Notes: generated by a model not told the origin, from the sequence alone. Positions 36,355 to 48,708 are shown, numbered from the stretch's first letter. The stretch: 64,000 bases of DNA from Pratylenchus scribneri (GCA_030063045.1 JAQSEB010000007.1:1302001-1366000); one strand, 5' to 3'. Program-made: numbers and translations.

Positions 36355-37616
36355 CAGCAATTTTTTGTCAAAAAATTCTCCTCTTTACCCCTACGAATCC
36401 CATCAAAAAATGGCTCTACTTCCAGTTGAACATTCCAAACCAATTCCCCGTGGGACTAAAGTTCGATTCAGGCAAGTTCTTTTGGCTCATTCTATAGCTT
36501 CAAATTTCATTTCCGCACATTCTCAGATGGCACAATTACAACAAAGATGGGGCCAATAAAACAGCTGCTAATCGGGGCAAAAAGCATTCTCATCGCTCTG
36601 AAAATCAACATCATTTTGGCCACATCTCTGCCAAAAGTATTGAGGAATTTTCCCCATCATCTTCTTCCAATTCTGATTCCGATCCATCAATGTCTGCCCA
36701 CAATCAATTGTTGGACACCCAATTGGTGGCGCTTCGAAGCAGTCAGTCCCCCAAAAATATTACTGCCTAAATTATTAAATCCTCTGGGGTGGAATTAATC
36801 CTCATCAGGAATTAGCCACTTTTTTGCAAAACTAAATATAGAGTACATTCCGCCTTTTGGATGGAAGCCACTTTTAAGGTCAGAGAAGGCACCCACATAA
36901 GTTCATGAAGCCAAATTTTGGCCATCAAATTTTTAATATATTTTATAAATAGAGATAGGGTTCAACTTTTGTTCATCTGCAAATATGGTTTCTGTCTGCT
37001 AACATTTTAGATTAATATATTGTGCCATTTTTTATTTCCTGCCTATATCCAAAAAATATCAAATAAAAAATAAAGTAAAAATTTCAACAAAATACAAAAA
37101 AAAAAAAAATCAACAAAAAATGCCATATTTTCCCCCCGTTTTTAAACAGGATCATCGCTGGATCGTTCCTCAATCTTCTCGGAATCCAATGCCAAAAATG
37201 GTTCATCTGGCGAATTAATTTCCGCCGGTTTGCTGATCATTTCCCTTTCCGGCTTCCTTCTTCTCATTCTTCTGGGCTTTTGCATTTTCCGAATGTTCCA
37301 AAAGGACAATGAGGATGAGGCGGATGGCCAAAATCGTTCCAGGGAATTGCAAGTGATTTTGGTGCCAAAACAAAGGAAGCCCGTGAATCGAAGGCCCTCC
37401 TTGGTGCATCCTCAAGCGGCGGAAATACCAAAGCCATCAATGGAACAACAAAATAATAATTTAATCCCAATCAGCCAACAAAAACCGTTCCCAAAAAGGA
37501 TATACGAAATTCAGGCAGAAGAAGGCTATTTCTCATCGGCCCCTTCATTGCGTGCCAGTTTTGACATTGGCGAGACAAATAATGGACATTCAAAAAGATT
37601 ATATACTGCTGGCTGA
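36355..37616 (+). CDS. Single-pass membrane protein, 5' end unresolved
   Basis: Three exons: 36355-36475 (or 36471 with a GC donor, AG|GCAAGT), 36498-36741 and 37150-37616 (TGA). The last junction (phase 1, donor GTCAGT) is well supported. The exposed part is polar with a His/Lys-rich and a Ser/Asp-rich stretch (SIEEFSPSSSSNSDSD). One membrane segment follows (LLIISLSGFLLLILLGFCIF), then a cytosolic tail of about 125 residues rich in Gln/Asn/Pro, with RIYEIQAEEGYFSS containing a possible tyrosine signal. No domain recognised. The first coding exon lies further upstream and was not found with confidence. Confidence 0.5.
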
Positions 37617-37639
37617 TGAATATGAATAGCATTGGTTTT

Positions 37640-38315
37640 TGGATCATAATTCAAAGAGGCTAAAGGCAATTTAGGAAGGGGATATATCATTTAAAAGAGC
37701 TGAGTTTCCTCTACAAAGTGGCTTTATTTACAAATTTATTTTAATTTCGACAATAATTAAAAATAAAATATTAAAATTTGAATTAGAAATAAAATCATGC
37801 TTTCTTGAATGGGAAATTAATAGAATAGCCCTCCGGAAAAAATCAATAATTTGTTCCTAGAAAAAACAAATCACAAAACTCATCAGTTATCCAATTATAC
37901 TGTACACATAAAAGGGAAAGGGGAAAGGGAGAAGATAGTTGATTGGCCTCAAGGCATTTCACTAGCGACTGACTGAATGAATGGACCTTCTGCTACCGTA
38001 CTTATTTCTCCCTTCCCTTTAATCAATGAGTTAATTTTCAATGTTCCCTCTTAAGGCATTGTCACTTCCATTAAGCTTTCTTGGGGAAGCAATGAATGTG
38101 TTCATACCGTTTTTTTTAAAGATAATATCAAAATAAATTAAGTCTGCTGATGAGAATGGAAAAGTTCTTCCGAAAAATGAAAATGCCACATCTTTTGAAA
38201 ATTCAAATAAATAAATAATTAAGGCCACTTTGTAAAGGACATTCAGGCCTTAAAAATGGCATATCGCCTTCCAAAATTGGTCATTGCCTCATTAAACTAT
38301 TGTCCAAAAACCAAT
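37640..38315. repeat. F1 MITE, split or expanded copy
   Basis: The left arm (GATATATCATTTAAAAGAGC, CAAAGTGGCTTTA) is at 37660-37740. The right arm (AAGGCCACTTTGTAAAGGAC, AAATGGCATATCGCCTTCC) is at 38220-38300. The 480 bp between is much longer than in other copies, suggesting an insertion or two partial copies. Confidence 0.55.
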
Positions 38316-38493
38316 ATATGGTGCTCATTTCCTTCCCAATTAAAATGTTATAATTTTCATTTCATTTTAATGATCTCTATTTTATTTTTTTCTAATAAAA
38401 TTTTTAATTTAACCCGTTTTTTCACAATATTTGGCAATATTTATATTTTGTTTTTCGTTGTCAAAATCAAAATAATCCATCTTTTCCTTGATT

Positions 38494-40198
38494 TTATTGG
38501 CATTCACGAATTCGACTCCATCCAAATGGAATTGTGGCCAATAAAACGGCCAAACAAAGCAGCGAATTGAGAATTGGAAGGATTTTGGCCGTTCGACTGG
38601 TGATGAGGGCCACAAAAATGAGAAAATGATAAGGGATGAGAAGAAACTGAAAATGGTGGAAATGGCTAAAAGGGAATTTGGTGGGAGGGAGGCTGACTGA
38701 AAGGCAAAAATGGGGCAGAAGAATTGGGGCAGCCGCCCACTTTCGATGTTCGCCAACAATGGCCAATGCCAATGAAAATATCCAACAAATTGTGAAGGCT
38801 AAATTCAATTGAATTGTCATTCTAAATGAACAGTGGGAAATGTAAATGAAGGGTGGGAATGCTGGAGCCAACTTTGATTCCGAATATTTATGTTCGGCGG
38901 CCAAAACTAACAATGGAACATTATGGCCAAAATGGGAGATGGCAAAATACAATTGAAAGCAAAGCAACAGAAGAAGCCATCGGCATTTGGACAATTTGGA
39001 TTGGGATGGAGAAGGAGGGACCTTTTGGATTGAAGGGGACATATTTTGGGCCATTTTTGGGGGAATCGGAAGGATTGGGAATGGATTGAAATGAAATGGG
39101 AGGAGGCAAAATAAACAAAAGCGAATTAATGGAGTTGGACCACTTACCAACAAAAAAAAATGCAGCAAAATATGGAAAGGCACAAAAACAGTAGAGGCAG
39201 AAGCAAAAGTTGTCAGTAGTCTATTTTGTTGTGTTTTGGCACATTCTCAGGGAGGCAAAATTTAATTCAAATGCCGATAGCAACGAATTTGAAGGAAAAT
39301 TGCCTAAAAAAATGAATGAGAGAATGGATGGACTAATGATGAAGCCCAACTTGTCGCCATTTTTAATAACTCATCAAGGATTGAGCCAATTTTGACAATT
39401 TTTATAAAAAATTAAAGAGCAGACTTTTTGCTATCGAAAGATATTAAAATTATTTAAATTGGTTCAGAATTTAAGAAGTTATGTCCAAAAAACCATTTAC
39501 AATTTTGATAATTTAAAGTCATTTTAAATGGTTTTTTCGGTCATTCATAACTTTAACATTTAGAGCCAATTTAAATTAAATTTATATCATTAAACAGCCA
39601 AAAGTTCTGCTCTTTAAATTAATACCAAAATTGTCAAAATTAGTTTATTCTTAGATGAGTTATTAAAAATGGCAACAAAGGGGTATATAACATAAAATGA
39701 AAAATTTGTGACCATGATGAAGGCAAATTGAAAGGCAATGCATCCGGTGAATGTGATCAGACCATCTGGCTCCAAAATATATTCTGGATGTTTCCACCAT
39801 GCGGCCATCCATTTGCTAAGCATCATTGAATGAAATGTGCAAACAATGATTGAGACAATTATGATGGGAATAAGCAGGAGAGGGCGCCTTCCCTGTAGGC
39901 CGAACATTCCCAAAACGGAGGAGGCCAGCAGGCAAAAACTGAGTGCACAGACGAAAAGCATTCCAGGGCTTGGCCCCAGCGGAATGCCTTTGGCCGATGT
40001 GGACTGGGATTGGGCACAAACGACGGCAACCGAGGCGACAATTGCAGTGCAGGAGAGGACCAACTGGAGGAGAAGGCAGGCCCAAGTTGCGGAACGCACC
40101 GAAACCATTCGATGTGGTCGATGCCGATTTTTGAATTGTTGGATGGAACGGAACGATTTTCGAAACGAGCTGGAGGCCCTTTGGAGGGAAGAGGACAT
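38494..40198 (-). CDS. Polytopic membrane protein, unidentified
   Basis: Five exons with matching phases: 39692-40198 (ATG), 39148-39220, 38873-38906, 38698-38821, 38494-38646 (TAA); 296 residues. A basic, Ser-rich N-terminus (RASSSFRKSFRSIQQFKNRH) is followed by four hydrophobic segments in exon 1 (ATWACLLLQLVLSCTAIVAS, MLFVCALSFCLLASSVLGMF, LLLIPIIIVSIIVCTFHSMM, ITFTGCIAFQFAFIMVTNF). Further segments lie in later exons (FCFCLYCFCAFPYFAAFFFV, FTICWIFSLALAIVG, FLIFVALITS, LPILNSLLCLAVLLATIPF). Some donors are weak (GTTATA, GTTGGC), so internal joins are less certain than exon 1. I do not recognise the family. Confidence 0.55.
39375..39690. repeat. Foldback MITE family F2
   Basis: Contains AAAGAGCAGACTTTTTGCTA and its inverted partner AGCCAAAAGTTCTGCTCTTT, with TTAAATTGGTTCAGAATT and GATGAGTTATTAAAAATGGC. 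Its right edge abuts the donor of exon 39692 of the membrane-protein gene, on the intron side. Confidence 0.75.
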
Positions 40199-40427
40199 TT
40201 TTAGGTGTTTTGGAAAGAATGAAGCAAAATGTGAATGGAGGGAATTGAAGGAGATGGAAATCTTGGGGGCGGGAAAGGGATGTAACCGAAATTGAAACTT
40301 TTGGATTTGGCCAGGTTTTTTGACTAGAAAACAAAGGAGAAAGTGAGGCGGAAATGCCAGGGATGGCATTAATTTGTAGACTGATGAGGGGGATTGGGGG
40401 ATGGGGGAAGGCGCAGCCAACATCAAG

Positions 40428-40735
40428 CCCGTTTCTTTTGGCCATATCTCAACGAGGCAACAATGAATTTGAGAAGGCAATATGCCATTTTAAAGCCCTA
40501 AATTTCCTTTAAAAAGTGGCCACTTTATTTCTATGAAATTCAACTTTAAAAAAGTTAAATGCCTTTGAATCTTATGAACGCGAATTTTTGGAAGAAAATC
40601 GGCTTTTTCTGAAAAAATTTTAATTTTATAAGAAATAAATAAAGCCACTTTTTAGAGGGCATTTAGACCTTTTTAATGGCATATCGCCTTTCTAAATTGG
40701 CTCTTTCCTTGTTGAGATATACCAAAAGATTCGGA
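40428..40735. repeat. Foldback MITE family F1
   Basis: Left arm TTCTTTTGGCCATATCTCAA and GGCAATATGCCATTTTAAAG; right arm GCCACTTTTTAGAGGGCATT and AATGGCATATCGCC. Lies upstream of the polytopic membrane-protein gene. Confidence 0.8.
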
Positions 40736-41942
40736 TGAAAAATGGGGGAAAAGTGGGTATTTGAGGGAATGGCGCATTTTTGTCAAATGTAGAAAAATTT
40801 ATTACGCAAATTCCCACGAATTACAAAAGGAAAATGCTGATGTTTGATGATTCCGCGCATGACAATGTGAGATTTAAATTTTTGGAGAAGGGATTGAGGG
40901 AATTTGTGTTTGGAGATCAATCTCGTGTACCCGCAAAAATTTCCCACCCAAAATCCAAAACCAAATTTGGTTCAATTTCAATGAATGTTTGGAGGCGGGT
41001 TGGATCAATACATTGAAGACAAACACAAAAAAGGGACAAACCGACTTCAAGCCCAGTCTCATCAGCCAGCTTTACCTGTGCTAAAATGAGGCAAACCAAG
41101 GAAGAGGATGGCCAGAGGCAAACAAAGAAGTCGAAGGAGGGAGGGGGAGACGGGGGCGGCACAAACACAGGAAAATGGCCAAAAAAAGGGAATAGGAAGA
41201 CTGGGCCTGTCAGTCGAAATTCACACCGAAGGGAGGAAAGGAGGGGAAGGTTTAGAAGAAAAAAATGTGAGTGGGCTACTTCATTTTGGATTGGAGTAAA
41301 ATAGGGCACCAAAAATGAAGAAGTCCATTCCCCTTATTTGGACGGATAATGGCCTTTTTCAATCCTGAAGCAGGTTGCCGGGTGCCTTCGAGACAAAGCA
41401 TTCATTATTCCCACTCATTTTCACGTTTTAGTCCACATTTTTGTCCCCGATTGGCCCCCACCCCTCACCTTTGGCCCATTTTATCCCCCTTCGCCCCTTG
41501 CAATGGTCCCAATGGGCGTCCTAATTAGTGGGACAGCCGGAGGGGAATAGGGGGAATAGGGATTTGGGGAAGAGGGAAAAACGAGCAATGGTCGAAAAAA
41601 AGGAGGGGGCCAACAGTGGTTTTGGAAAAAAATGGAAGCAAAAAAAGAAGGCACATTTTGGGTGGATTGGCGTTGAGAGGTGGGGAAACCATTTTTGAAA
41701 AGTGGGCAAAATGGGCAAAACGAAACGAAGGCGAAGACATATTCGCTTCATTTTAAAGATTTTGTTTCTTCGAAAAAAATTGGTAGGAATGAAAGAGGCC
41801 AATTTATGCCAAACGAAAAGAAATGAATAATAATAATAATAATAAATGTGGTCAATATGGAACAGAAATGGATGGCGGATTGAAATTTGTTTCACAGTCA
41901 CATAAATTGGCCAAAATCAATGGCCATTTGTCGAGTGGAAGG
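40736..41942. other. Intergenic region with ambiguous open frames
   Basis: Plus-strand 40780-41016 and minus-strand 41055-40917 frames overlap, each with moderately coding-like composition; neither shows a family motif, so no gene is called. The rest is purine-rich low complexity. Confidence 0.35.
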
Positions 41943-42658
41943 TCATCCCCGTTCGAACATTCCCGAATAGCGGCGTCGGACCAGAAATCCACGAAAATGG
42001 GACTGAATGACGACGGCTGCTTGCAAACAACGTTTAAAATGGCGCCGGGCCAAAAAGCCACGAACCAATGCCTTAAATAGAGGGATTTTGATTTTTATTA
42101 TCACCATTCATTGAAACATAATAATGTTTTAATACCGCCAATTTTAGTACCTAGCCATTATATGTTTAAAGCTCATTGAGGCAAAAGTATATCTAGGAAG
42201 GCAATAAGCCATTTTATAAAGCCAAAAGTATCTTCCTCAATTTTGCCTGTTTTAAATTATATGGAATTGCAACTTATAAAAAAGTCACATGTCTTTGAGT
42301 ATAATAACCCGAATTTTTGGAGGAATAATTCATAAATATTTTCAAAAAAATATAAAGCCACTTTTTAGAGGACTTTTAGGTCTATCGATTGGTATATCGC
42401 CTTCCTAAATTGGTTCTTCCCTATTAAGCAATGACCGAAAGAATCGACCCGAGTAGGAAATAATGGTACAATTCCCGTTTTCAGCTGTTTTGACCTGAAT
42501 TTTTGTCGCCGCCTTGTCCCTCTTTTTCTCGGCTTTCTTCTGTTCAAGAGCTTTGCGCAAAAATTGCTAAACAAAATGAGGGGAAAATGGATAAACGAAG
42601 AAGAAAATTATGCCTGAATCCTTAAAGCCGCCTCCTTTTCCCGGCTACTCCAATTCAT
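41943..42658 (-). CDS. Small tandem-IQ-motif protein (calmodulin-binding type)
   Basis: Exons 42614-42658 (ATG), 42495-42566 and 41943-42071 (TGA), all phase 0; 81 residues. The product is almost entirely IQ motifs: EAALRIQQFLRKALEQKK (degenerate), ATKIQALVRGFLARRHFK, and AVVIQSHFRGFLVRRRY, each matching I-Q-x3-R-G-x3-R or a near form. IQ motifs bind calmodulin or myosin light chains. The first donor appears to be GC (CAG|GCATAA). The stop follows RYSGMFERG within a GGGG run; shifting one base there opens a further coding-like stretch (DDLPLDKWPLILANL). The true gene may therefore continue, for example as the N-terminus of a longer IQ protein such as a UBE3B-like ligase. Intron 2 contains a F1 MITE. 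Confidence 0.65.
42160..42450. repeat. Foldback MITE family F1
   Basis: Left arm AAGGCAATAAGCCATTTTAT; right arm GCCACTTTTTAGAGGACTTT and TCGATTGGTATATCGCC. Inside intron 2 of the tandem-IQ gene. Confidence 0.8.
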
Positions 42659-43610
42659 GGCCAATTTGACACAATTTGGCTATGGCAATTGGAGGAATTT
42701 TTGGGTGAAGGCAATTTCGTGGTGGTTTATTGAGGATGGGCCAATGATGAGACAAAACAAAAAGGGGGCAAAGGGTGAAGAGAAGCAATAGGGGGAGAGG
42801 CCACAAGTCTTCTGGATTGGATTTCATCCCCCGAAAAGCCGCCCCCGGGAATGGAGACCCACAGAGGGGGGTGGAGGAGGGAAGGAAGGAATCAATGCCC
42901 CTTTTCCCCATCAATTGGCCCTATTCCCATCCTTCCAAATCCAAATGCAGTTCCCCTTTTAACTCTCACTCAACATTCCGAATCCAAATCGTCATTAGCC
43001 GGAACGGAAACGGAAGTGATGATGGGGCCAAATAAGGGAAGAGGACAAAAAGGATATATGTCGCCAAGGGCCTAATCATCAAATGACTAAAGTTCAATTT
43101 TTGTCAACTCATTCAAAGAAAGGGAGGGAATTCCATGGATTTGTTGGCTAATATCCATTTTCCCTCATCAGGCATAATTAAAAGAAAACGGTGAAGAGAC
43201 GATTTCAACAGAATCAAAGAATTTTCCTTTCATTTGTCCTTTTTAAATCCCTTTCAAATAAACCCAAATTGTTGATCCAAGACCAAATAATAGCTAAAGT
43301 TCAAATATTCGAAATAATATTTGTGTCTGACAACTTATTTAGAGAGAATAAGGAGGGAACATTTCGGTAAATTTGTTGGCTAATAAATCATTTTCCTTCA
43401 GAAGAATCAGGGAATTTTCTCTCAAGGCATTTGCTTCTTCCACAAATTGTTGATTTTCCTAGAGGGAATATGGATGTACGTACCCAAAAGGCCTAATCAT
43501 CAAATGGCTAAAGTTCTTCAAATAATTGAAATTATATTTTGTATCAACATAACAAAAAGAAAAGGGAGAGAATTCAATGGATCCATGGATTTTGTTGGCT
43601 ATTAAACGAT
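42659..43610. other. Spacer upstream of the large array
   Basis: No gene supported. Short direct repeats occur: AAGGCCTAATCATCAAATG with GGCTAAAGTT near 43068 and 43488, and GGATTTGTTGGCTAATA-type motifs near 43136, 43370 and 43587, pointing to an older local duplication beside the array. Confidence 0.4.
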
Positions 43611-45860
43611 TAAGCGAAACACAAATGTTTTTAAGCTAAGTGAAACACAAAATGTTTTTAAGCTAAGTAAAACACAAATGTTTTTAAGCTAAGTAAAACA
43701 CAAATGTTTTTAAGCTAAGTAAAACACAAATGTTTTTAAGCTAAGTAAAACACAAATGTTTTTAAGCTAAGTGAAACACAAATGTTTTTAAGCTAAGTGA
43801 AACACAAATGTTTTTAAGCTAAGTAAAACACAAATGTTTTTAAGCTAAGTAAAACACAAATGTTTTTAAGCTAAGTGAAACACAAATGTTTTTAAGCTAA
43901 GTAAAACACAAATGTTTTTAAGCTAAGTAAAACACAAATGTTTTTAAGCTAAGTAAAACACAAATGTTTTTAAGCTAAGTAAAACACAAATGTTTTTAAG
44001 CTAAGTGAAACACAAATGTTAAGCTAAGTAAAACACAAATGTTAAGCTAAGTAAAACACAAATGTTTTTAAGCTAAGTGAAAAACAAATGTTTTTAAGCT
44101 AAGTGAAACACAAATGTTTTTAAGCTAAGTGAAACACAAATGTTTTTAAGCTAAGTGAAAAACAAATGTTTTTAAGCTAAGTGAAACACAAATGTTTTTA
44201 AGCTAAGTGAAACACAAATGTTAAGCTAAGTAAAACACAAATGTTTTTAAGCTAAGTGAAACACAAATGTTTTTAAGCTAAGTGAAAAACAAATGTTTTT
44301 AAGCTAAGTGAAACACAAATGTTTTTAAGCTAAGTGAAACACAAATGTTTTTAAGCTAAGTGAAACACAAATGTTTTTAAGCTAAGTGAAACACAAATGT
44401 TAAGCTAAGTAAAACACAAATGTTTTTAAGCTAAGTGAAACACAAATGTTTTTAAGCTAAGTGAAACACAAATGTTTTTAAGCTAAGTAAAACACAAATG
44501 TTTTTAAGCTAAGTGAAACACAAATGTTAAGCTAAGTAAAACACAAATGTTTTTAAGCTAAGTGAAACACAAATGTTAAGCTAAGTAAAACACAAATGTT
44601 TTTAAGCTAAGTGAAACACAAATGTTTTTAAGCTAAGTGAAACACAAAATGTTTTTAAGCTAAGCGAAACACAAATGTTTTTAAGCTAAGTGAAACACAA
44701 AATGTTTTTAAGCTAAGTAAAACACAAATGTTTTTAAGCTAAGTAAAACACAAATGTTTTTAAGCTAAGTAAAACACAAATGTTTTTAAGCTAAGTAAAA
44801 CACAAATGTTTTTAAGCTAAGTGAAACACAAATGTTTTTAAGCTAAGTGAAACACAAATGTTTTTAAGCTAAGTAAAACACAAATGTTTTTAAGCTAAGT
44901 AAAACACAAATGTTTTTAAGCTAAGTGAAACACAAATGTTTTTAAGCTAAGTAAAACACAAATGTTTTTAAGCTAAGTAAAACACAAATGTTTTTAAGCT
45001 AAGTAAAACACAAATGTTTTTAAGCTAAGTAAAACACAAATGTTTTTAAGCTAAGTGAAACACAAATGTTAAGCTAAGTAAAACACAAATGTTAAGCTAA
45101 GTAAAACACAAATGTTTTTAAGCTAAGTGAAAAACAAATGTTTTTAAGCTAAGTGAAACACAAATGTTTTTAAGCTAAGTGAAACACAAATGTTTTTAAG
45201 CTAAGTGAAAAACAAATGTTTTTAAGCTAAGTGAAACACAAATGTTTTTAAGCTAAGTGAAACACAAATGTTAAGCTAAGTAAAACACAAATGTTTTTAA
45301 GCTAAGTGAAACACAAATGTTTTTAAGCTAAGTGAAAAACAAATGTTTTTAAGCTAAGTGAAACACAAATGTTTTTAAGCTAAGTGAAACACAAATGTTT
45401 TTAAGCTAAGTGAAACACAAATGTTTTTAAGCTAAGTGAAACACAAATGTTAAGCTAAGTAAAACACAAATGTTTTTAAGCTAAGTGAAACACAAATGTT
45501 TTTAAGCTAAGTGAAACACAAATGTTTTTAAGCTAAGTAAAACACAAATGTTTTTAAGCTAAGTGAAACATAAATGTTAAGCTAAGTAAAACACAAATGT
45601 TTTTAAGCTAAGTGAAACACAAATGTTTTTAAGCTAAGTGAAACACAAAATGTTTTTAAGCTAAGTGAAACACAAATGTTTTTAAGCTAAGTGAAACACA
45701 AATGTTTTTAAGCTAAGTGAAACACAAATGTTTTTAAGCTAAGTGAAACACAAATGTTTTTAAGCTAAGTGAAACACAAATGTTTTTAAGCTAAGTGAAA
45801 CACAAATGTTTTTAAGCTAAGTGAAACACAAATGTTTTTAAGCTAAGTGAAACACAAAAT
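43611..45860. repeat. Large 26-bp minisatellite A array (about 85 units)
   Basis: Units of AAGCTAAGTGAAACACAAAT + GTTTTT, with variants GTAAAAC, GTGAAAAAC and a 4-bp-shorter GTTAAGC form. The order of variants from 43611 repeats at 44661 (offset 1,050 bp), with CACAAAATG, double GTTAAGC and GTGAAAAAC variants in the same succession to about 45600. The first half of the array was therefore duplicated as a block. After about 45650 the array is uniform. Confidence 0.95.
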
Positions 45861-47028
45861 AATAAAAGGATAATACAAAATATTTTAAGAAAAGGAAAAT
45901 ACAAAATATTTTTTAGCAAAAAGAAAACACAAAGAATTTTTTAAAAATAAAAGAACTTTCCCTCAAGTAATTTGCCCTTTTTCCAATTTCATTCATCAAA
46001 TAAACCGCAAATTTTTGATCTTTTCCTCTGCTGACCCAAATTGTTCTATTGTTCTTGTCAACATTTCCCCTCTCCACAATCATGTGCCATTTCAGTTTTA
46101 TGTCCGATCAGCAATCATCCAAGCTTCCATTCTACTAAAACTTCAATGCCAATCCAAGTGGGAGCCTTGTCATTGGCAAATCAGTCAATTTGATGGGCTT
46201 GGCGGATGGACACATAAAATTTGTAAACTGCAATCCCGGCTGACAATTAAGAGAGGGGGGAGCAGTGTTTGACGTCATTTCGCTGGGAGGAATGGTTGGC
46301 CATTTGTCATTGAGGGGGAGGCAAAATAGGGATTTGGCCATCAAACATTTTGGGAGGGGATTGGCCACTGGCAGACTAAAATCCCTAAAATCAAGCATTG
46401 GATGGATTGAGTAGACTGAATTGGTCCCTTCCTGCACATGATCGGCCAGTATGTTTTCCATTCAAAAACAATAATAATATTGTGCCCATTGGAAAACAAC
46501 TCCATTAAAAACACATTGAACTTTTTGTATTTGATGTGAACAACAACTTTTTCGCCTTCACCAATAATTGGCCAATGAAGGCGACCATTCGGAAGGAAGG
46601 AAGCAGCTGGCAGCAGCAAAAATGAAAAGGCAAATATAATTCACATTAAGCTCCTTTGCCTCCTCCCTTTTGGTCGCCCATTGGCCATATAATCCACCCT
46701 CTCTTCCCTCCCCATTCCCTTTGCAAATGTCTTTAAGCCAAAATGTTGAGAACTAAACTGCAGCGGAGGTCACTCACTCAGACGCCATTCATTGTATTGG
46801 CCTTTATTCCGTGACTCCCTCACTTCCCCTTCATTGTCCCCCTCCCCATTTTTACATCATTTTGGCCAATGACCGGTCAGTCCCTTCTATTTTACTATTT
46901 GACCAGTAGCCCCCTACCTCCCCGCTGACCGCAAAATGCGCAAACACATGAATGACCTCTTCATTTTACTTAAATTTATTCTTTCTTCTTTTTCAAATTC
47001 CCACCAAAATTTAGCCAAAATAAAAATA
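45861..47028. other. Intergenic, possible decayed coding sequence
   Basis: Immediately after the array the sequence decays through imperfect AAAACACAAA motifs to 45950. Frames on both strands at 46015-46460 are non-repetitive but contradict one another. No gene is called. Confidence 0.35.
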
Positions 47029-48708
47029 ATGATGCATTCTGTCGGTTCACCCTTTGTTGTGGACGTTGCGCCACCGCCCAGCTATGATCAGGCAATTGAT
47101 GCCTCATCCACATTTGCCAATCCAACAACAATTCCAATGCCAATTCACCAAAATGGCATTGAATTGTCGGAGAAGATGGTGGCCCAATCGGAGGTAATCC
47201 GAGAGCAAGAGGCCGAAATTGGAAAATTGAAGCGGGATTTGGGGCGAATGAAAGAACAATTGGAGAGGATTGCCAAAGGTGGCAAAGGAGGAGGCGAATT
47301 GGTGCCGGATAAATTGTCCCAAAGATTGGCCGCCGCTGTGGGCGAAGAGGCCGAAGAGCAGAGGCAAAAGAATAGTGAGCTTAAGAAGGGGAGGAATGCC
47401 ATCAAAATATACCAAATATCTTAAGGAAGCAGAAAGGGTGATATTCTGCGCGGCACACTTTGTTGCATTGCACTTTTGGCAGTCCTCTTACTTGGCATTT
47501 ACATAGTTTTGAGTCGACCAAATACAAATGTTAAAACAATGCCAATATCAACATCGACGAATATGCCAATAAAATCAACCACAAAAATGCCAACAAATAG
47601 CAAATCAACACCCAAATTGGAGAATTTCAAATTAATTGGGAAAGGTTGGCACCGCCAATTCATTTTAAAAAATTTGCCATTTTTAGCCATTGGAGACAAT
47701 TTATGCTGGGCCCAAGGCCTTGTCCATCCGTCTGGCCAAATCATGGAATGCCATATTTTCCGTCGCTCCCTCGACGATCGCCGGCTTTTCTGCGAATTTA
47801 CCCTAAAAAATGATGGCAAAGAACAAAATGAACATTCCTCCGTAATTGTGAGGGGAGCAAGTTGGCGAACCAGAAGCAGAAGGAAAGGCATGATTGTGAT
47901 TAGAGGTGAATATAATTTGGTGAATGGATTTGGTTTCTGGTCATTTCTTTTGATCAGAATTTTTATTATATTGGTAGGGTAGTTTACTGCCATTTCATTA
48001 GTAGCTATACCGTTATTTTGGCCATAACTCTATAAGGTAGAAACCAATTCGGGTAGGCGATATGCCATTCAAAAGGTAAAAGTGTCCTCTTAAAAAGTGG
48101 CCAATTTATATTTTATGAAATTAATCTTTTAAAACAATAAATCTCTTTGCGCGTTAAAACCTGAATTTTTGGAGGGAAATGCGCTTATTTTACAGTTCTA
48201 ATTTTTATAAAATAAATAAAGCCACTTTTTAAAGGACTTTAAGAGCTTTTAGGCGAGGCGAGAGGAAATTTTGTTTCCCTCCATTTCCAACAAGGGAAAA
48301 CTCCCTCCTTTCATTCCATTACTGTATTAGAAATTTGATTTTACCCTAAAGGCGAGTAATGTTTTTTTTTGCCACTGACTTCAATTCCTTCTTCCTTTAA
48401 TTATTTTTTCTCCTTTTTCCATTCAAATGAATCGGATTTTAGATTGGCGGAGAAATAGCCGAAAAGAAGATGTTGAACATGTCGATGGGCACACCAATAA
48501 TAACAATGTTGAACACATTCTTTTGCATACACTCAACGAAAAGGAGGCGATTGAGGCACGAAAAATGTGCACCGAATTGGCACTACCCCGATTGATGAGG
48601 CCAACAACTTTTTCAATTGGCCAAGAAAGGATGGGCCGAGCTTGGAGGCAATGGATGGGGGCGACGGAAAGAAGATGGCAACAACTAAGGCGAGGATTGC
48701 AACCATAA
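47029..48708 (+). CDS. Type II single-pass membrane protein with PPxY motif
   Basis: Three exons: 47029-47374, 47426-47905 and 48443-48708 (TAA), joined in phase 1 each time; 363 residues. An acceptor-like TTTAG 15 bp before the ATG would suit trans-splicing. The cytosolic part has APPPSYDQAI (PPxY, WW-domain ligand) and a heptad-like helix (IREQEAEIGKLKRDLGRMKE). Basic residues (RSRKGD) precede one membrane segment (LCCIALLAVLLLGIYIVL). The outer part has a Thr/Lys/Pro stalk, then a domain with KGWHRQFILKNLPFLAIGDN, SGQIMECHIFRRSLDDRRLF and several cysteines, ending in an Arg/Trp-rich tail (MGRAWRQWMGATERRWQQ). No family recognised. A F1 MITE fills part of intron 2. Confidence 0.65.
48003..48260. 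repeat. Foldback MITE family F1
   Basis: Left arm TTTTGGCCATAACTCTATAA and GGCGATATGCCATTCAAAAG; right arm GCCACTTTTTAAAGGACTTT. The outer end of the right arm is lost. In intron 2 of the type II membrane protein gene. Confidence 0.75.

Noticed and set aside
39837..40295. 152-codon plus-strand open frame
   Set aside because: Antisense of the first exon of the polytopic membrane protein, whose minus-strand reading gives four clean hydrophobic segments.
46015..46461. Gene between the large array and the type II membrane protein
   Set aside because: Frames on both strands are open and non-repetitive but none has a motif or a consistent exon structure; possibly a decayed gene.
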